From contig JAHFGT010000010.1 of assembly GCA_023247275.1 (NCBI GenBank), positions 1 to 45,393 on the forward strand: a stretch of 45,393 bases of DNA, written 5' to 3'. Numbering within the stretch: position 1 is the stretch's first letter; each line of letters begins with the position of its first letter. Origin of the DNA: Candidatus Omnitrophota bacterium (GTDB taxonomy: Bacteria > Omnitrophota > Gorgyraeia > Aquiviventales > Aquiviventaceae). Shown here piece after piece: positions 15,045 through 22,782 of this stretch. The notes under the pieces were generated by a model. It ran no database searches. It had not been told where the DNA came from and saw only the letters and a program-made list of their open reading frames with translations. The translations under genes were made by a program, and so were the position numbers.

Positions 15045-15413
15045 ATGACACACAGAGAACGTCGCCAGTTGCCCCGGACCCCTGAGCGGCTCTCCATTGC
15101 TGTGCAGGATGGCGGGTTGTCGCTGACGACCGAGACGAAGAACCTCAGCGCCTCAGGCGCGTACTGTCTGGTGGACCGATTCATTCCTCCGATGACGAAG
15201 TTGGCGCTCACCTTTGAATTGCCAGATGGGAGCCGCCGAGTCAAGATTGCCTGCGCCGGCGCGGTGGTCCGTGTCGATCCGGTGATTACCGACGCACAGC
15301 ACAGCAGCTATCACATCGCGATTTTTTTCACCGACCTGTCCGACCGCGATCGAGCCGCCATTGGGCGGTTCGTCCAACACCGCCTAGCGACGGCCACCCG
15401 CACAACCCACTAA
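15045..15413 (+). CDS. PilZ-domain protein
   Basis: A 122-residue PilZ domain, the second in the window. RERRQLPR gives the RxxxR element near the start and NLSASG gives the (D/N)xSxxG element. An AGGGAG ribosome binding site lies 8 bases before ATG 15045; the frame opens earlier at 14997 but that part overlaps the HIT gene. Unlike the PilZ protein at 12823, it sits in an operon between HIT and a membrane-anchored hydrolase. It is a likely c-di-GMP receptor. Confidence 0.85.
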   Translation: MTHRERRQLPRTPERLSIAVQDGGLSLTTETKNLSASGAYCLVDRFIPPMTKLALTFELPDGSRRVKIACAGAVVRVDPVITDAQHSSYHIAIFFTDLSDRDRAAIGRFVQHRLATATRTTH

Positions 15414-15419
15414 CTGACC

Positions 15420-16274
15420 GTGTGGTGGCTCCTCGGTCTTCCTGGGATTCTGCTCGTCGCGTGGGGAGTGGCCTCAGCCCACCGCGTTTTGTATCCCGAG
15501 CACCATCTCCTCCCGATTCCGCATCCCGAACCCAGCGTTGAAGCCCACCGGCTGATCGCAGAAGATGGTCGCGCGTTCACGGTGTGGCGGTTACGCCCGC
15601 ACTCACCGCGCGCACGCGTGCTGCTGTGCCATGGCTATTATGCCAGTCGGTACCAAGTCTTGGATATTGCCCAAGGGTTGCGACAGCGGGGGTATGAGGT
15701 GCTGGTGCTTGAGTTGCGCGGGCATGGCGACCGGCCAGGACCGTGCACCCTTGGGATGAAAGAATCGGCGGATGGAATCCAAGTGCTGACATGGGCCAAA
15801 GCCCAGTCAGGGGTGGCCGAGATTCCGGTCGGCGTCGTGGGGCTATCCATGGGCGCGGCGGTCGTCTGCCAGATCGCGGCTCGGTGCCAAATGGTGCGGG
15901 CGGTTGTGGTCGACTCGGTCTATTCTCGGTTGTTTCCAGTGTTGTGTCGGTCGATGTGGATTCGGTACTGCGTGCCAGCGGTACCCTGGGGTTGGGTGAC
16001 CTGGTGCAGCTTGCACCTCGCCCTTCGGCGCCGGCTGTCGCGGATTGATCCGGTGGTCCTCGCTGAGCGATTGACCGTGCCGCTCTTGGCTATCCAGGGC
16101 GGGGAAGATCGACGGGTCGTCCCGTTGCTGGGCCGGGAGTTTTATCAACGGTGGGCTGGTCCGAAAGAGCGGTGGTTTGAGCCGCAGGTCGCGCATGTCG
16201 GGATGTTTGCGAAGCATCCGGTCGAATACTGCGATCGGATCAGCGCCTTCTTTGATCGCGTGCTGGTCGTATGA
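15420..16274 (+). CDS. Membrane-anchored alpha/beta hydrolase
   Basis: A 284-residue hydrolase starting with GTG and an N-terminal transmembrane anchor (about 2-20). The serine hydrolase triad is visible: nucleophile S143 in GLSMG, an acid in GGEDRRVVP, and a His in AHVGMF. The oxyanion-side motif CHGYYASR and ELRGHGD match the BAAT/YqkD-like group. A similar protein with the same anchor plan is encoded at 35864-36733. The substrate is unknown; an acyl ester at the membrane face is a reasonable guess given the neighbouring lipid genes. No ribosome binding site is obvious, so the start is less certain. Confidence 0.85.
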   Translation: MWWLLGLPGILLVAWGVASAHRVLYPEHHLLPIPHPEPSVEAHRLIAEDGRAFTVWRLRPHSPRARVLLCHGYYASRYQVLDIAQGLRQRGYEVLVLELRGHGDRPGPCTLGMKESADGIQVLTWAKAQSGVAEIPVGVVGLSMGAAVVCQIAARCQMVRAVVVDSVYSRLFPVLCRSMWIRYCVPAVPWGWVTWCSLHLALRRRLSRIDPVVLAERLTVPLLAIQGGEDRRVVPLLGREFYQRWAGPKERWFEPQVAHVGMFAKHPVEYCDRISAFFDRVLVV

Positions 16275-16356
16275 CGCGCCAGCGACCAGCCACGTTTCTC
16301 TGCTGCGCGCCTGCCGGCACCTTCACGCGTCCGGTACAAAGGTCGGCGAGCGTGTG

Positions 16357-16365
16357 TGATATCAT
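16357..16365 (+). promoter_or_regulatory. Possible extended -10 promoter before the phosphodiesterase gene
   Basis: TGA followed by TATCAT (16360-16365) is an extended -10 element without a recognisable -35 box. It lies in the 120-base gap before the lipid module, 45 bases upstream of ATG 16410. Confidence 0.3.
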
Positions 16366-16382
16366 CGTAGGCAACGGGTCGA

Positions 16383-16405
16383 CCGCGCCGCTTCGTGCGG
16401 CGCGG
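16383..16405 (+). other. Perfect 9-bp GC hairpin abutting the ribosome binding site of the phosphodiesterase gene
   Basis: CCGCGCCGC (16383-16391) pairs with GCGGCGCGG (16397-16405) around the tight loop TTCGT. The 3' arm runs into GGGGAGATG, so it could occlude ribosome binding at ATG 16410. The alternative GTG at 16395 begins in the loop and runs into the 3' arm. Confidence 0.6.
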
Positions 16406-16409
16406 GGAG

Positions 16410-17177
16410 ATGTGGTTCCAGTGGTCGCATAGCGCTCGCATGAGACAAGGATCAAGTCGTCGACGGGTGGCCATCATCGCCCATCGGGGGGCGTCAGCGG
16501 TCGCGCCCGAAAGCACCCGCGCCGCCATCCGCGAGGCGATCCGCGCGCGGGCTGACATGATTGAGGTCGACGTGCAGATGACGCGGGATGGGCGACTCGT
16601 GGTCTTTCACGACGATCGGCTTGAGCGGACCACCACCGGGGCCGGACGATTGACCGCCAAGTCTGCGGCGACGCTGGCTCGGCTCGATTGCGGATCATGG
16701 TTTCATCCGCGATTTGCTGATCAACGCATCCTGTCAGTTGCGCAACTGTTTCGAATCGTCCCGCCTCGCATCGTGTTGAATCTGGAGCTCAAGCGTTCCC
16801 GCAACGCCGGCCTCTTGCTCCGGAACATCCATTCCCTGATTCGTCGCGTCGGCCGGTCCCGGTCGCTACTCATCTCCTCGTTTGAGCCGCGCCTGCTCGC
16901 TGGATTGCGACGCACGCGCCTGCGGCGAGCCTTGATTTGTCGACGACAACCGACGCGAGTACTGGAGCAGGCCATTCGCCTGCGCTGTTGGGCTTGGCAC
17001 CCGCGCCAGGATGTGGTGACACCGCAGCACATCGCCCGCGCGCATGCGGCTGGCCTGCGAGTCCATGTGTGGACCGTCGATCATCTCCGGTTGGCTCGTC
17101 GGTTGATTGCCTGGGGGGTCGACGGGCTGTTCACGAATGATCCAGCTCGGTTGTCGCACGCGTTGAGACGTCCATGA
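16410..17177 (+). CDS. Glycerophosphodiester phosphodiesterase
   Basis: Hydrolyses glycerophosphodiesters (deacylated phospholipids) to glycerol 3-phosphate and an alcohol. The TIM-barrel motifs are clear: AHRGAS, the PEST region, IEVDVQMTRDGRLVVFHDD with the metal-binding Glu/Asp, then LNLELK and WTVDH, ending NDPARL. The start is uncertain: GTG 16395 overlaps a hairpin, ATG 16410 has GGGGAG just upstream, and ATG 16440 (245 residues) begins nearest the conserved domain. There is no signal peptide, so it is likely cytoplasmic. It overlaps the next gene by ATGA, implying translational coupling to the patatin-type phospholipase. Confidence 0.9.
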   Translation: MWFQWSHSARMRQGSSRRRVAIIAHRGASAVAPESTRAAIREAIRARADMIEVDVQMTRDGRLVVFHDDRLERTTTGAGRLTAKSAATLARLDCGSWFHPRFADQRILSVAQLFRIVPPRIVLNLELKRSRNAGLLLRNIHSLIRRVGRSRSLLISSFEPRLLAGLRRTRLRRALICRRQPTRVLEQAIRLRCWAWHPRQDVVTPQHIARAHAAGLRVHVWTVDHLRLARRLIAWGVDGLFTNDPARLSHALRRP

Positions 17178-19366
17178 GCTCCGAGCCTTCTCGTCCGCAG
17201 GACAAGGTCCTGATCCTCAAGCGGGTTCCGGTCTTTGCGTCCTGCACCGATGAGCAGCTGCACCTGATCGCGGATCGCACGCGTCTGGTCGAATTTAAGA
17301 AAGGGGAAACCATCTACCGAGAAGGCGACCCGGCGAATGCGTTCTATATCATCAGTTCCGGACGCTTGCGGGTGTTTACGGCCAATGGGCCGGATGAAAA
17401 AACGTTGACGGTGCTGCACAACGGCGATTCATTCGGTGAAATTTCCTTACTGACGGGCGAGACACACTCCGCCACCGTGCAGGCGCTCAACGACACGCTG
17501 ATTCTCGAACTCCAGAAGGGCGACTTTGACGACGTCATCAACCGAATCCCATCGCTGGTGCTCTACCTCAGTCGACAATTGTCCAAGCGTTTGCGCACCC
17601 GCCAACTCACCAGCGAATTCTCAGAGGCCACGATCGCCGCGATGTACAGCGCCACGACCGGGGTGGGCCAAACCTGTGTGGCGATCGCGCTCGCGGCCAG
17701 CCTGAAACGAGAGACCGGCAAAGAGGTGGTCCTGGTCGATTTCCGTGGCGGCCATACGCATCGGGCGTGGCTGTATCCCGAGGACGCGGCCGGCACGACG
17801 AGTCAGCATGTGCTGTTGGGCGCGTCGTCGGACGAACCGTTTAACGCGGAGATCTCGACCCATCCGCTAGGATTTAACATGCTGGCGGCGGCGAGCCTGT
17901 TTGCTGAGGATGGCGGGGAGCAGATCATTGCGCCGCTCTTGAGTTTTCTCACCAACCGGTTCGCCTATGTGCTGATCGAATTGCCGCCGGTGTTAGAGCC
18001 AGGGGTGATCAAAGCCCTCGTGCAATCGGATCTCATCTATCTGGTGAGCGATCATGACGAGGCCCATGTGCTGCGGACCAATGCGTTGATTCGCCAGCTC
18101 CAAGAAATCGTCGGGACCATCGACCAGCGACTGAAAATTATCGTGAATCTGTTGCCAGGTGTTGAGCGACCCATGGCGACGGCAGAGATTGCTCAGCAGT
18201 TAGGCCGACCGGTCGCGCACGTGTTGCCCTGTATCCTGTCGCCGTCCGGCCAGTTGACACTGGAAGCATTGACCCAGACACTGATCACCCGCAGCGCGCC
18301 GTACACCATCATGGCTCGGTACATGGCGCGTGAGCTCAGCGGCCTGCTGGTGGGACTTGCCCTCGGTTCTGGCGCAGCGCTGGGTTTGGCGCACATTGGC
18401 GTTCTCAAGGTGTTGGAACGAGAACAGATCCCAATCGATATCGTGGCGGGCTCCAGTATCGGGGCGCTGGTGGGCGGGTTATGGGCCTCTGGACGGTCGG
18501 CCACCGAGTTAGAGGAGATGGCACTTCGCTTTAAAAATCCTTGGGATGTGCGCAAACTGTTCATGCTGGATCTGGGGATTCCCTGGATCAGCCTGATGAT
18601 TGGCATTGCGGCTGGTGTGGGCATGGGATGGTTGGCCGGGGTGTGGACCGGGCTCCTGTGTGGATTTCTGGTCTGCATGACCGTGGGGCTCATCCTCGGT
18701 CCGCTTGTTGGTGGCCCGATCGAAGGGGCTCGGTTGATGGCGCAACTCGAGCAGGATTTTGCCGGAAAGACGTTTGACCAGACGTGGATTCCGTTAAAGG
18801 TGGTGGCCGCCAATCCAATGACGCGGGAAGAGGTCGTCTTCGAATCCGGACGGCTGGCCGATGCGGTGCGGGCCTCAGTCTCGATCCCAGGGATTTTTAA
18901 ACCCGTCCTGCGCGGCGGCAACCTGTGTCTTGATGGGGGGGTGCTCAGTCCGGTGCCGGTGGGTGTGCTCAAACGGGCTGGCGCGAACCGGGTCATCGCG
19001 GTCAATGTGTTTCCCAACGCGACCGAGTTGGCTTCCTATCGGCAGGAACGACAACGCCGCCGGGCTGAACGCGATGCGCAACTGGCGAGTCGCAGCTTGC
19101 CGATCCGGGTCTTGTGGCGAATTCGGCAAGAGGTCATCCGGTCGATGTCGCCGTTGGTGTTTGATGTCATCATGCGGTCCATGCAGGCCATGGAACATCA
19201 GATCGCCGACGTGGCGTGTCGGGAATCGGATCTGACGCTGCGCCCAACGGTGCCAGGGTCGCATTGGCTGGAGTTCTTCAATCCGGAGAAATTTATCCGC
19301 CGCGGGGAAGAAATTACCTTGCAATACCTGCCTGAACTCAAGCGAATTACGCGGCGAGGGGTTTGA
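17174..19366 (+). CDS. Three-part protein: cyclic-nucleotide-binding domain, ParA/MinD-like domain, patatin phospholipase
   Basis: A 730-residue fusion. Residues about 14-135 are a cNMP-binding domain (FKKGETIYREGD, then FGEISLLTGE). Residues about 153-380 are a ParA/MinD-type P-loop fold: the Walker A-like TTGVGQTC has Gln166 where Lys is expected, and VVLVDFRGG gives the acidic strand. Residues about 389-640 are a patatin (NTE) domain with the oxyanion GSGAALGLAHIG, nucleophile S428 in GSSIG and D587 in DGG. Two hydrophobic segments (about 471-515) interrupt the patatin domain, so it should sit in the membrane. It is a probable regulated (lyso)phospholipase, coupled to the phosphodiesterase gene by ATGA overlap. 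Confidence 0.9.
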   Translation: MSSEPSRPQDKVLILKRVPVFASCTDEQLHLIADRTRLVEFKKGETIYREGDPANAFYIISSGRLRVFTANGPDEKTLTVLHNGDSFGEISLLTGETHSATVQALNDTLILELQKGDFDDVINRIPSLVLYLSRQLSKRLRTRQLTSEFSEATIAAMYSATTGVGQTCVAIALAASLKRETGKEVVLVDFRGGHTHRAWLYPEDAAGTTSQHVLLGASSDEPFNAEISTHPLGFNMLAAASLFAEDGGEQIIAPLLSFLTNRFAYVLIELPPVLEPGVIKALVQSDLIYLVSDHDEAHVLRTNALIRQLQEIVGTIDQRLKIIVNLLPGVERPMATAEIAQQLGRPVAHVLPCILSPSGQLTLEALTQTLITRSAPYTIMARYMARELSGLLVGLALGSGAALGLAHIGVLKVLEREQIPIDIVAGSSIGALVGGLWASGRSATELEEMALRFKNPWDVRKLFMLDLGIPWISLMIGIAAGVGMGWLAGVWTGLLCGFLVCMTVGLILGPLVGGPIEGARLMAQLEQDFAGKTFDQTWIPLKVVAANPMTREEVVFESGRLADAVRASVSIPGIFKPVLRGGNLCLDGGVLSPVPVGVLKRAGANRVIAVNVFPNATELASYRQERQRRRAERDAQLASRSLPIRVLWRIRQEVIRSMSPLVFDVIMRSMQAMEHQIADVACRESDLTLRPTVPGSHWLEFFNPEKFIRRGEEITLQYLPELKRITRRGV

Positions 19367-19391
19367 CATCATCTGGTCGGATCAGTACGAT
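19363..19391 (+). promoter_or_regulatory. Sigma-70 promoter for the beta-oxidation genes
   Basis: A perfect -35 TTGACA (19363-19368), overlapping the patatin stop codon, and TACGAT (19386-19391) with a 17-base spacer. The expected start of transcription is about 19398, 29 bases before the thiolase ATG. Confidence 0.65.
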
Positions 19392-19417
19392 GGTCACAGC
19401 GTCGTTGAGAGGAGTCG

Positions 19418-19423
19418 ATGTGA
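19418..19423 (+). other. ATG-TGA start-stop codon pair between ribosome binding site and thiolase start
   Basis: A GAGAGGAG sequence (about 19407-19414) is correctly spaced for ATG 19418, but that ATG is followed at once by TGA. The thiolase ATG at 19427 is 12 bases from the ribosome binding site, which is long. Ribosomes may initiate at 19418, stop and restart at 19427. Confidence 0.4.
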
Positions 19424-19426
19424 CTG

Positions 19427-20620
19427 ATGGCACATGAGATGGTGATCGTCGATGGGGTCCGCACTCCGCAGGGGGTGTTTGGCGGAGCGCTCAAACAGTT
19501 CACCGCCCAGGGGTTGGGCGAGATCGCTGTGCGTGAGCTGTTGAAGCGGACGAACCTCAAGCCGGCGCAGATTGAAGAAGTGATTGTCGGTTGCGTGGCC
19601 CAGGGCTCTGATGCGCCGAACATTGCCCGGGTCATTGCCTTGCGCGCCGGCGTGCCGATCCAAACGCCGGCGTATACGGTGCAGCGCAACTGCGCCTCTG
19701 GCCTGCAAGCCATCATCAACGCGACGCAAAACATCGTCTGCGGCGATCGCAATGTGCAGATCGCCGGCGGGGCAGAGTGCATGAGCGCTGCGCCGTACGT
19801 GAGCCGTGACTTGCGCTGGGGAAAACGAATCCGTCACTCAGAAATGATCGACACGGTCTGGGAAGGATTGACCGATCCTGTCTGCGGCCAAATAATGGGG
19901 CAGACTGCGGAGAATATCGTTGGCGAGCTTTCGATTACCCGCCAGGATCAGGATAAGTTTGCATTGCTCTCGCATCAGCGGGCGTTTCGCGCAACCCGGG
20001 AAGGTCGGTTCAAGGACGAGCTGGTTCCGGTCATGGTGCCCAAGCGCGCGATGGGTCGAGAGCTTCCGCCAGAGCCATTCACGCAAGACGAAGGCATCAA
20101 TCCAGGACTGAACGAGCAGGTTCTCAGCCAGTATCCTGCGATTTTTAAAGAGAACGGCTCGGTTACACCAGGGAATGCCTGCTTCAACGCAGACGGTGCA
20201 GCGATGGCGCTGGTCATGTCCGCGGACAAGGCGAAAGCGTTCGGATACACGCCATTGGCGAAGATCCGCGCCTACGCGATTGCCGGCCTGGAACCAGAAC
20301 GGATGGGGCTGGGGCCGACACTCGCGGTGCCGATGGCGCTCAAGCAAGCCGGGCTGACTATGAAGGATATCCAACTGATCGAGCTCAACGAAGCGTTTGC
20401 CGCCACTTATTTGGCGTGCGAACGGGTCCTCGGCTACAACCGGGAGATCGCCAACGTCAATGGGGGAGCGATTGCGCTCGGGCACCCGGTTGGTGCGACC
20501 GGCACACGGCTTGTGGTCACCCTCTTGCATGAAATGAAGCGGCGGAAATTGTCGTTGGGTCTGGCGACCGCCTGCGTCGGCGGTGGCCAGGGCACAGCCA
20601 TCATCTTCGAACGCGACTAA
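19427..20620 (+). CDS. Thiolase (acetyl-CoA acyltransferase/acetyltransferase)
   Basis: Cleaves 3-ketoacyl-CoA to acetyl-CoA and a shortened acyl-CoA, the last beta-oxidation step. The 397 residues carry the active-site Cys C89 in RNCASGLQ, H353 in GHPVGATG and C383 in ACVGGGQG, plus the ELNEAFA signature. Context with dehydrogenase, hydratase and acyl-CoA dehydrogenase genes downstream argues for degradation rather than acetoacetyl-CoA synthesis. An upstream in-frame TGA at 19421 fixes the start at or after 19424, so ATG 19427 is used. Confidence 0.95.
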   Translation: MAHEMVIVDGVRTPQGVFGGALKQFTAQGLGEIAVRELLKRTNLKPAQIEEVIVGCVAQGSDAPNIARVIALRAGVPIQTPAYTVQRNCASGLQAIINATQNIVCGDRNVQIAGGAECMSAAPYVSRDLRWGKRIRHSEMIDTVWEGLTDPVCGQIMGQTAENIVGELSITRQDQDKFALLSHQRAFRATREGRFKDELVPVMVPKRAMGRELPPEPFTQDEGINPGLNEQVLSQYPAIFKENGSVTPGNACFNADGAAMALVMSADKAKAFGYTPLAKIRAYAIAGLEPERMGLGPTLAVPMALKQAGLTMKDIQLIELNEAFAATYLACERVLGYNREIANVNGGAIALGHPVGATGTRLVVTLLHEMKRRKLSLGLATACVGGGQGTAIIFERD

Positions 20621-20633
20621 ACACTTCCGGTGC

Positions 20634-20651
20634 GATTCATGTACACGAATC
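20634..20651. promoter_or_regulatory. 18-base imperfect palindrome, possible operator
   Basis: GATTCATGT and ACACGAATC mirror each other at 8 of 9 positions. A second ATGTAC-centred palindrome lies 26 bases on, over the dehydrogenase start codon (20665-20672, ATGTACAT). Repeated ATGTAC centres suggest a repressor site, perhaps for an acyl-CoA-responsive regulator; that is inference. Confidence 0.35.
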
Positions 20652-20664
20652 ACTCGGCTTGATC

Positions 20665-21891
20665 ATGTACATCTATAAGACCGCGGTCGTAGGCGCTGGG
20701 GCGATGGGCGCGGAGATTGCTCAGGTCATCAGCTTTAGCGGGGTTCCGGTGCTGCTGAAGGATGTGGACCAGGCCAGGGTGGATCAGGGGCTTGGGGTCA
20801 TCCGCAAAATCTACCAGCGCCGGGTGGACCGTGGCAAGATGACCCAGGACGAGTTGGAGAAGAAGCTGACGCTGGTCACCGGCGTGACCACGTTGGACGA
20901 GTTCAAAGATGTCGACTTGGTCATCGAAGCTGTGCCGGAGAAGCTGGCGCTGAAGCACAGCATCTTCAAAGAGCTTGACGGAATCCTTCCGGAATCCTCC
21001 CTCATCGCCTCCAACACCTCCTCGCTGTCGATTTCTGCGTTGGGTGGAGCGACCAAGCGTCCGCATAAGGTGATCGGGATGCATTTCTTCTATCCAGCGC
21101 ACATCATGAAGCTGGTTGAGGTGATCCCAGGCCTGGAGACCTCGGACGAGACCGTTGCGGACATTCTCTCATTTGCTGAGAGCCTCAGGAAACTGCCGGT
21201 CCGGGTCAACGAGTGCCCTGGATTTCTCGTCAATCGGATCCTGATGCCGTATTTGAACGAAGCCGCCTTCTGTGTGCAAGAGGGCGCGGCCACGCCACGG
21301 CAGATCGACGAGGCGCTGATCGCATTTGGATTCCCCATGGGACCATTCACCCTGGTGGACAATCTAGGATTCGATGTGTGTCGAGAGGTCGTGAACATTC
21401 TATTAGATGCCTACGGATCACGCATGCAACCTGCACAGATCTGGGAGCGGTTGCACACGCTCAAGCGGTATGGCGCCAAGGCCGGAGCCGGATTCTATCT
21501 GTATGGAGACCGTGCCGGACAGCCTGACCCTGAGCTGGACCAGATCATCCAGCAGGCAACGGCCCAGCGCAAGACACCGTCGGAGTTTTCAGTTCACCGC
21601 TTGGTGCTGCCGATGATCAATGAAGCGATCCGGTGTCTTGAGGAGCATGTGTGCACCGCAGCAGACGTCGATCTGTCGGTCATCGCCGGGCTCGGGTTCC
21701 CGCAATCCAAAGGCGGGATCTTACACTACGCTGACGAGGTAGGGCTGGAGGCGGTGCTCTGCGAACTGCAGCAGCTGACTACGGTTCATGGGGAACGGTT
21801 CTGGCCGTCGCCGCTACTCAAGCGCAAGGTGGCGGCCGGGCACCTGGGCAAGAAAGCGAAGAAAGGGTTCTTCGACTACAGCGGCTCATGA
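20665..21891 (+). CDS. 3-hydroxyacyl-CoA dehydrogenase with duplicated C-terminal domain
   Basis: Oxidises L-3-hydroxyacyl-CoA to 3-ketoacyl-CoA with NAD. ATG 20665 gives 408 residues; TTG 20659 is less likely. The N-terminal Rossmann domain has GAGAMG (10-15), EAVPEKLALK and the ASNTSSLS loop with MHFFYPAHIMKLVEV (catalytic His). Two 3HCDH C-terminal domains follow, the second ending ILHYADEVGL. This is the dehydrogenase half of FadB without the hydratase half, which is supplied by the next gene, so the usual multifunctional protein is split here. An AAGGAG ribosome binding site for the next gene overlaps its end. Confidence 0.94.
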   Translation: MYIYKTAVVGAGAMGAEIAQVISFSGVPVLLKDVDQARVDQGLGVIRKIYQRRVDRGKMTQDELEKKLTLVTGVTTLDEFKDVDLVIEAVPEKLALKHSIFKELDGILPESSLIASNTSSLSISALGGATKRPHKVIGMHFFYPAHIMKLVEVIPGLETSDETVADILSFAESLRKLPVRVNECPGFLVNRILMPYLNEAAFCVQEGAATPRQIDEALIAFGFPMGPFTLVDNLGFDVCREVVNILLDAYGSRMQPAQIWERLHTLKRYGAKAGAGFYLYGDRAGQPDPELDQIIQQATAQRKTPSEFSVHRLVLPMINEAIRCLEEHVCTAADVDLSVIAGLGFPQSKGGILHYADEVGLEAVLCELQQLTTVHGERFWPSPLLKRKVAAGHLGKKAKKGFFDYSGS

Positions 21892-21901
21892 AGGAGTAGA
21901 T

Positions 21902-22693
21902 ATGGCGGTGACATCAGGGCAAACAGTCACGGTGGCGGTCGAAGAGAAAGTCGCGATCGTCACCATCGACCATCGGCCGGTCAATGCGCTGGATCCAGCC
22001 ACGCTCCAAGAGCTCGGGCAGGTGGTCGATGCGACGGCTGCCGATCCTGGCGTCAAAGTCGTGCTGCTGACCGGGGCAGGTTCTTTAGCGTTCGTGGCTG
22101 GTGCTGATATCAAAGCGGTCAGCCAGATTACCTCGGTGCAGCAGGCGCAGGAGCTGTCCGCGTTGGGGCAAGCGGTGTTCCTCAAGCTCGAGCGACTCAA
22201 GAAACCGGTGATCGCCGCGATCAATGGGGTCTGCCTTGGTGGCGGATTGGAGCTGGCGATGTCCTGCCATCTGCGGATCAGTGGCGATCGGGTGAGGTTC
22301 GGCCAGCCGGAGATCACCCTGGGGATTATCCCAGGATGGGGCGGCACCCAACGCTTGCCACGACTGATCGGCCGGGCCAAGGCGATCGAATGGATCCTGA
22401 CCGGCGATGTCATCTCAGCGCAAGAAGCCTATCGTCTTGGATTGGTGAATCAGGTCGTGCCTCAGGATCAGGTGATGAAAGTCGCGAAAGATCTTGCCAG
22501 AAAGCTGGCCTCGAAACCCGGCGTGGCGCTGATCGAAGCGCTGTGGGCCATCGAAGAAGGCCTGAGACTGCCGATCGAGCAGGGCGGGGCCAAAGAAGTT
22601 GAAGCCTTCGGCCGGGTCGCGGCCAGCGAGGATAGCCGCGAAGGGGTCAAAGCCTTCCTTGAGAAGCGCCAGCCACAGTTTATCGATCGCTAA
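21902..22693 (+). CDS. Enoyl-CoA hydratase/isomerase family protein
   Basis: A 263-residue crotonase-fold enzyme that hydrates trans-2-enoyl-CoA. The oxyanion-hole regions AGADIK and GGGLELAMSCHLRI are present, and RFGQPEITLGIIPGWGGTQRL carries the catalytic Glu pattern of true hydratases. The frame opens at 21788 inside the dehydrogenase gene, but ATG 21902 follows an AAGGAG ribosome binding site and gives the normal start. It pairs with the upstream dehydrogenase to do the job of FadB. Confidence 0.95.
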   Translation: MAVTSGQTVTVAVEEKVAIVTIDHRPVNALDPATLQELGQVVDATAADPGVKVVLLTGAGSLAFVAGADIKAVSQITSVQQAQELSALGQAVFLKLERLKKPVIAAINGVCLGGGLELAMSCHLRISGDRVRFGQPEITLGIIPGWGGTQRLPRLIGRAKAIEWILTGDVISAQEAYRLGLVNQVVPQDQVMKVAKDLARKLASKPGVALIEALWAIEEGLRLPIEQGGAKEVEAFGRVAASEDSREGVKAFLEKRQPQFIDR

Positions 22694-22782
22694 CCGCGTT
22701 GAGCAAACGCGCCCAGCCGTTGGCCGATCATGACCAGCCTTCCTAGTTAAATCAGGTACACTTACCACGGGGTCCTGATGCT

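Noticed and set aside
19838-20653. A 271-codon minus-strand frame opposite the thiolase
   Set aside because: Antisense shadow of a fully conserved thiolase.
22694-22782. A separate promoter before the acyl-CoA dehydrogenase gene
   Set aside because: TACACT at 22757-22762 could be a -10 box, but no -35 element lies 16-18 bases upstream.
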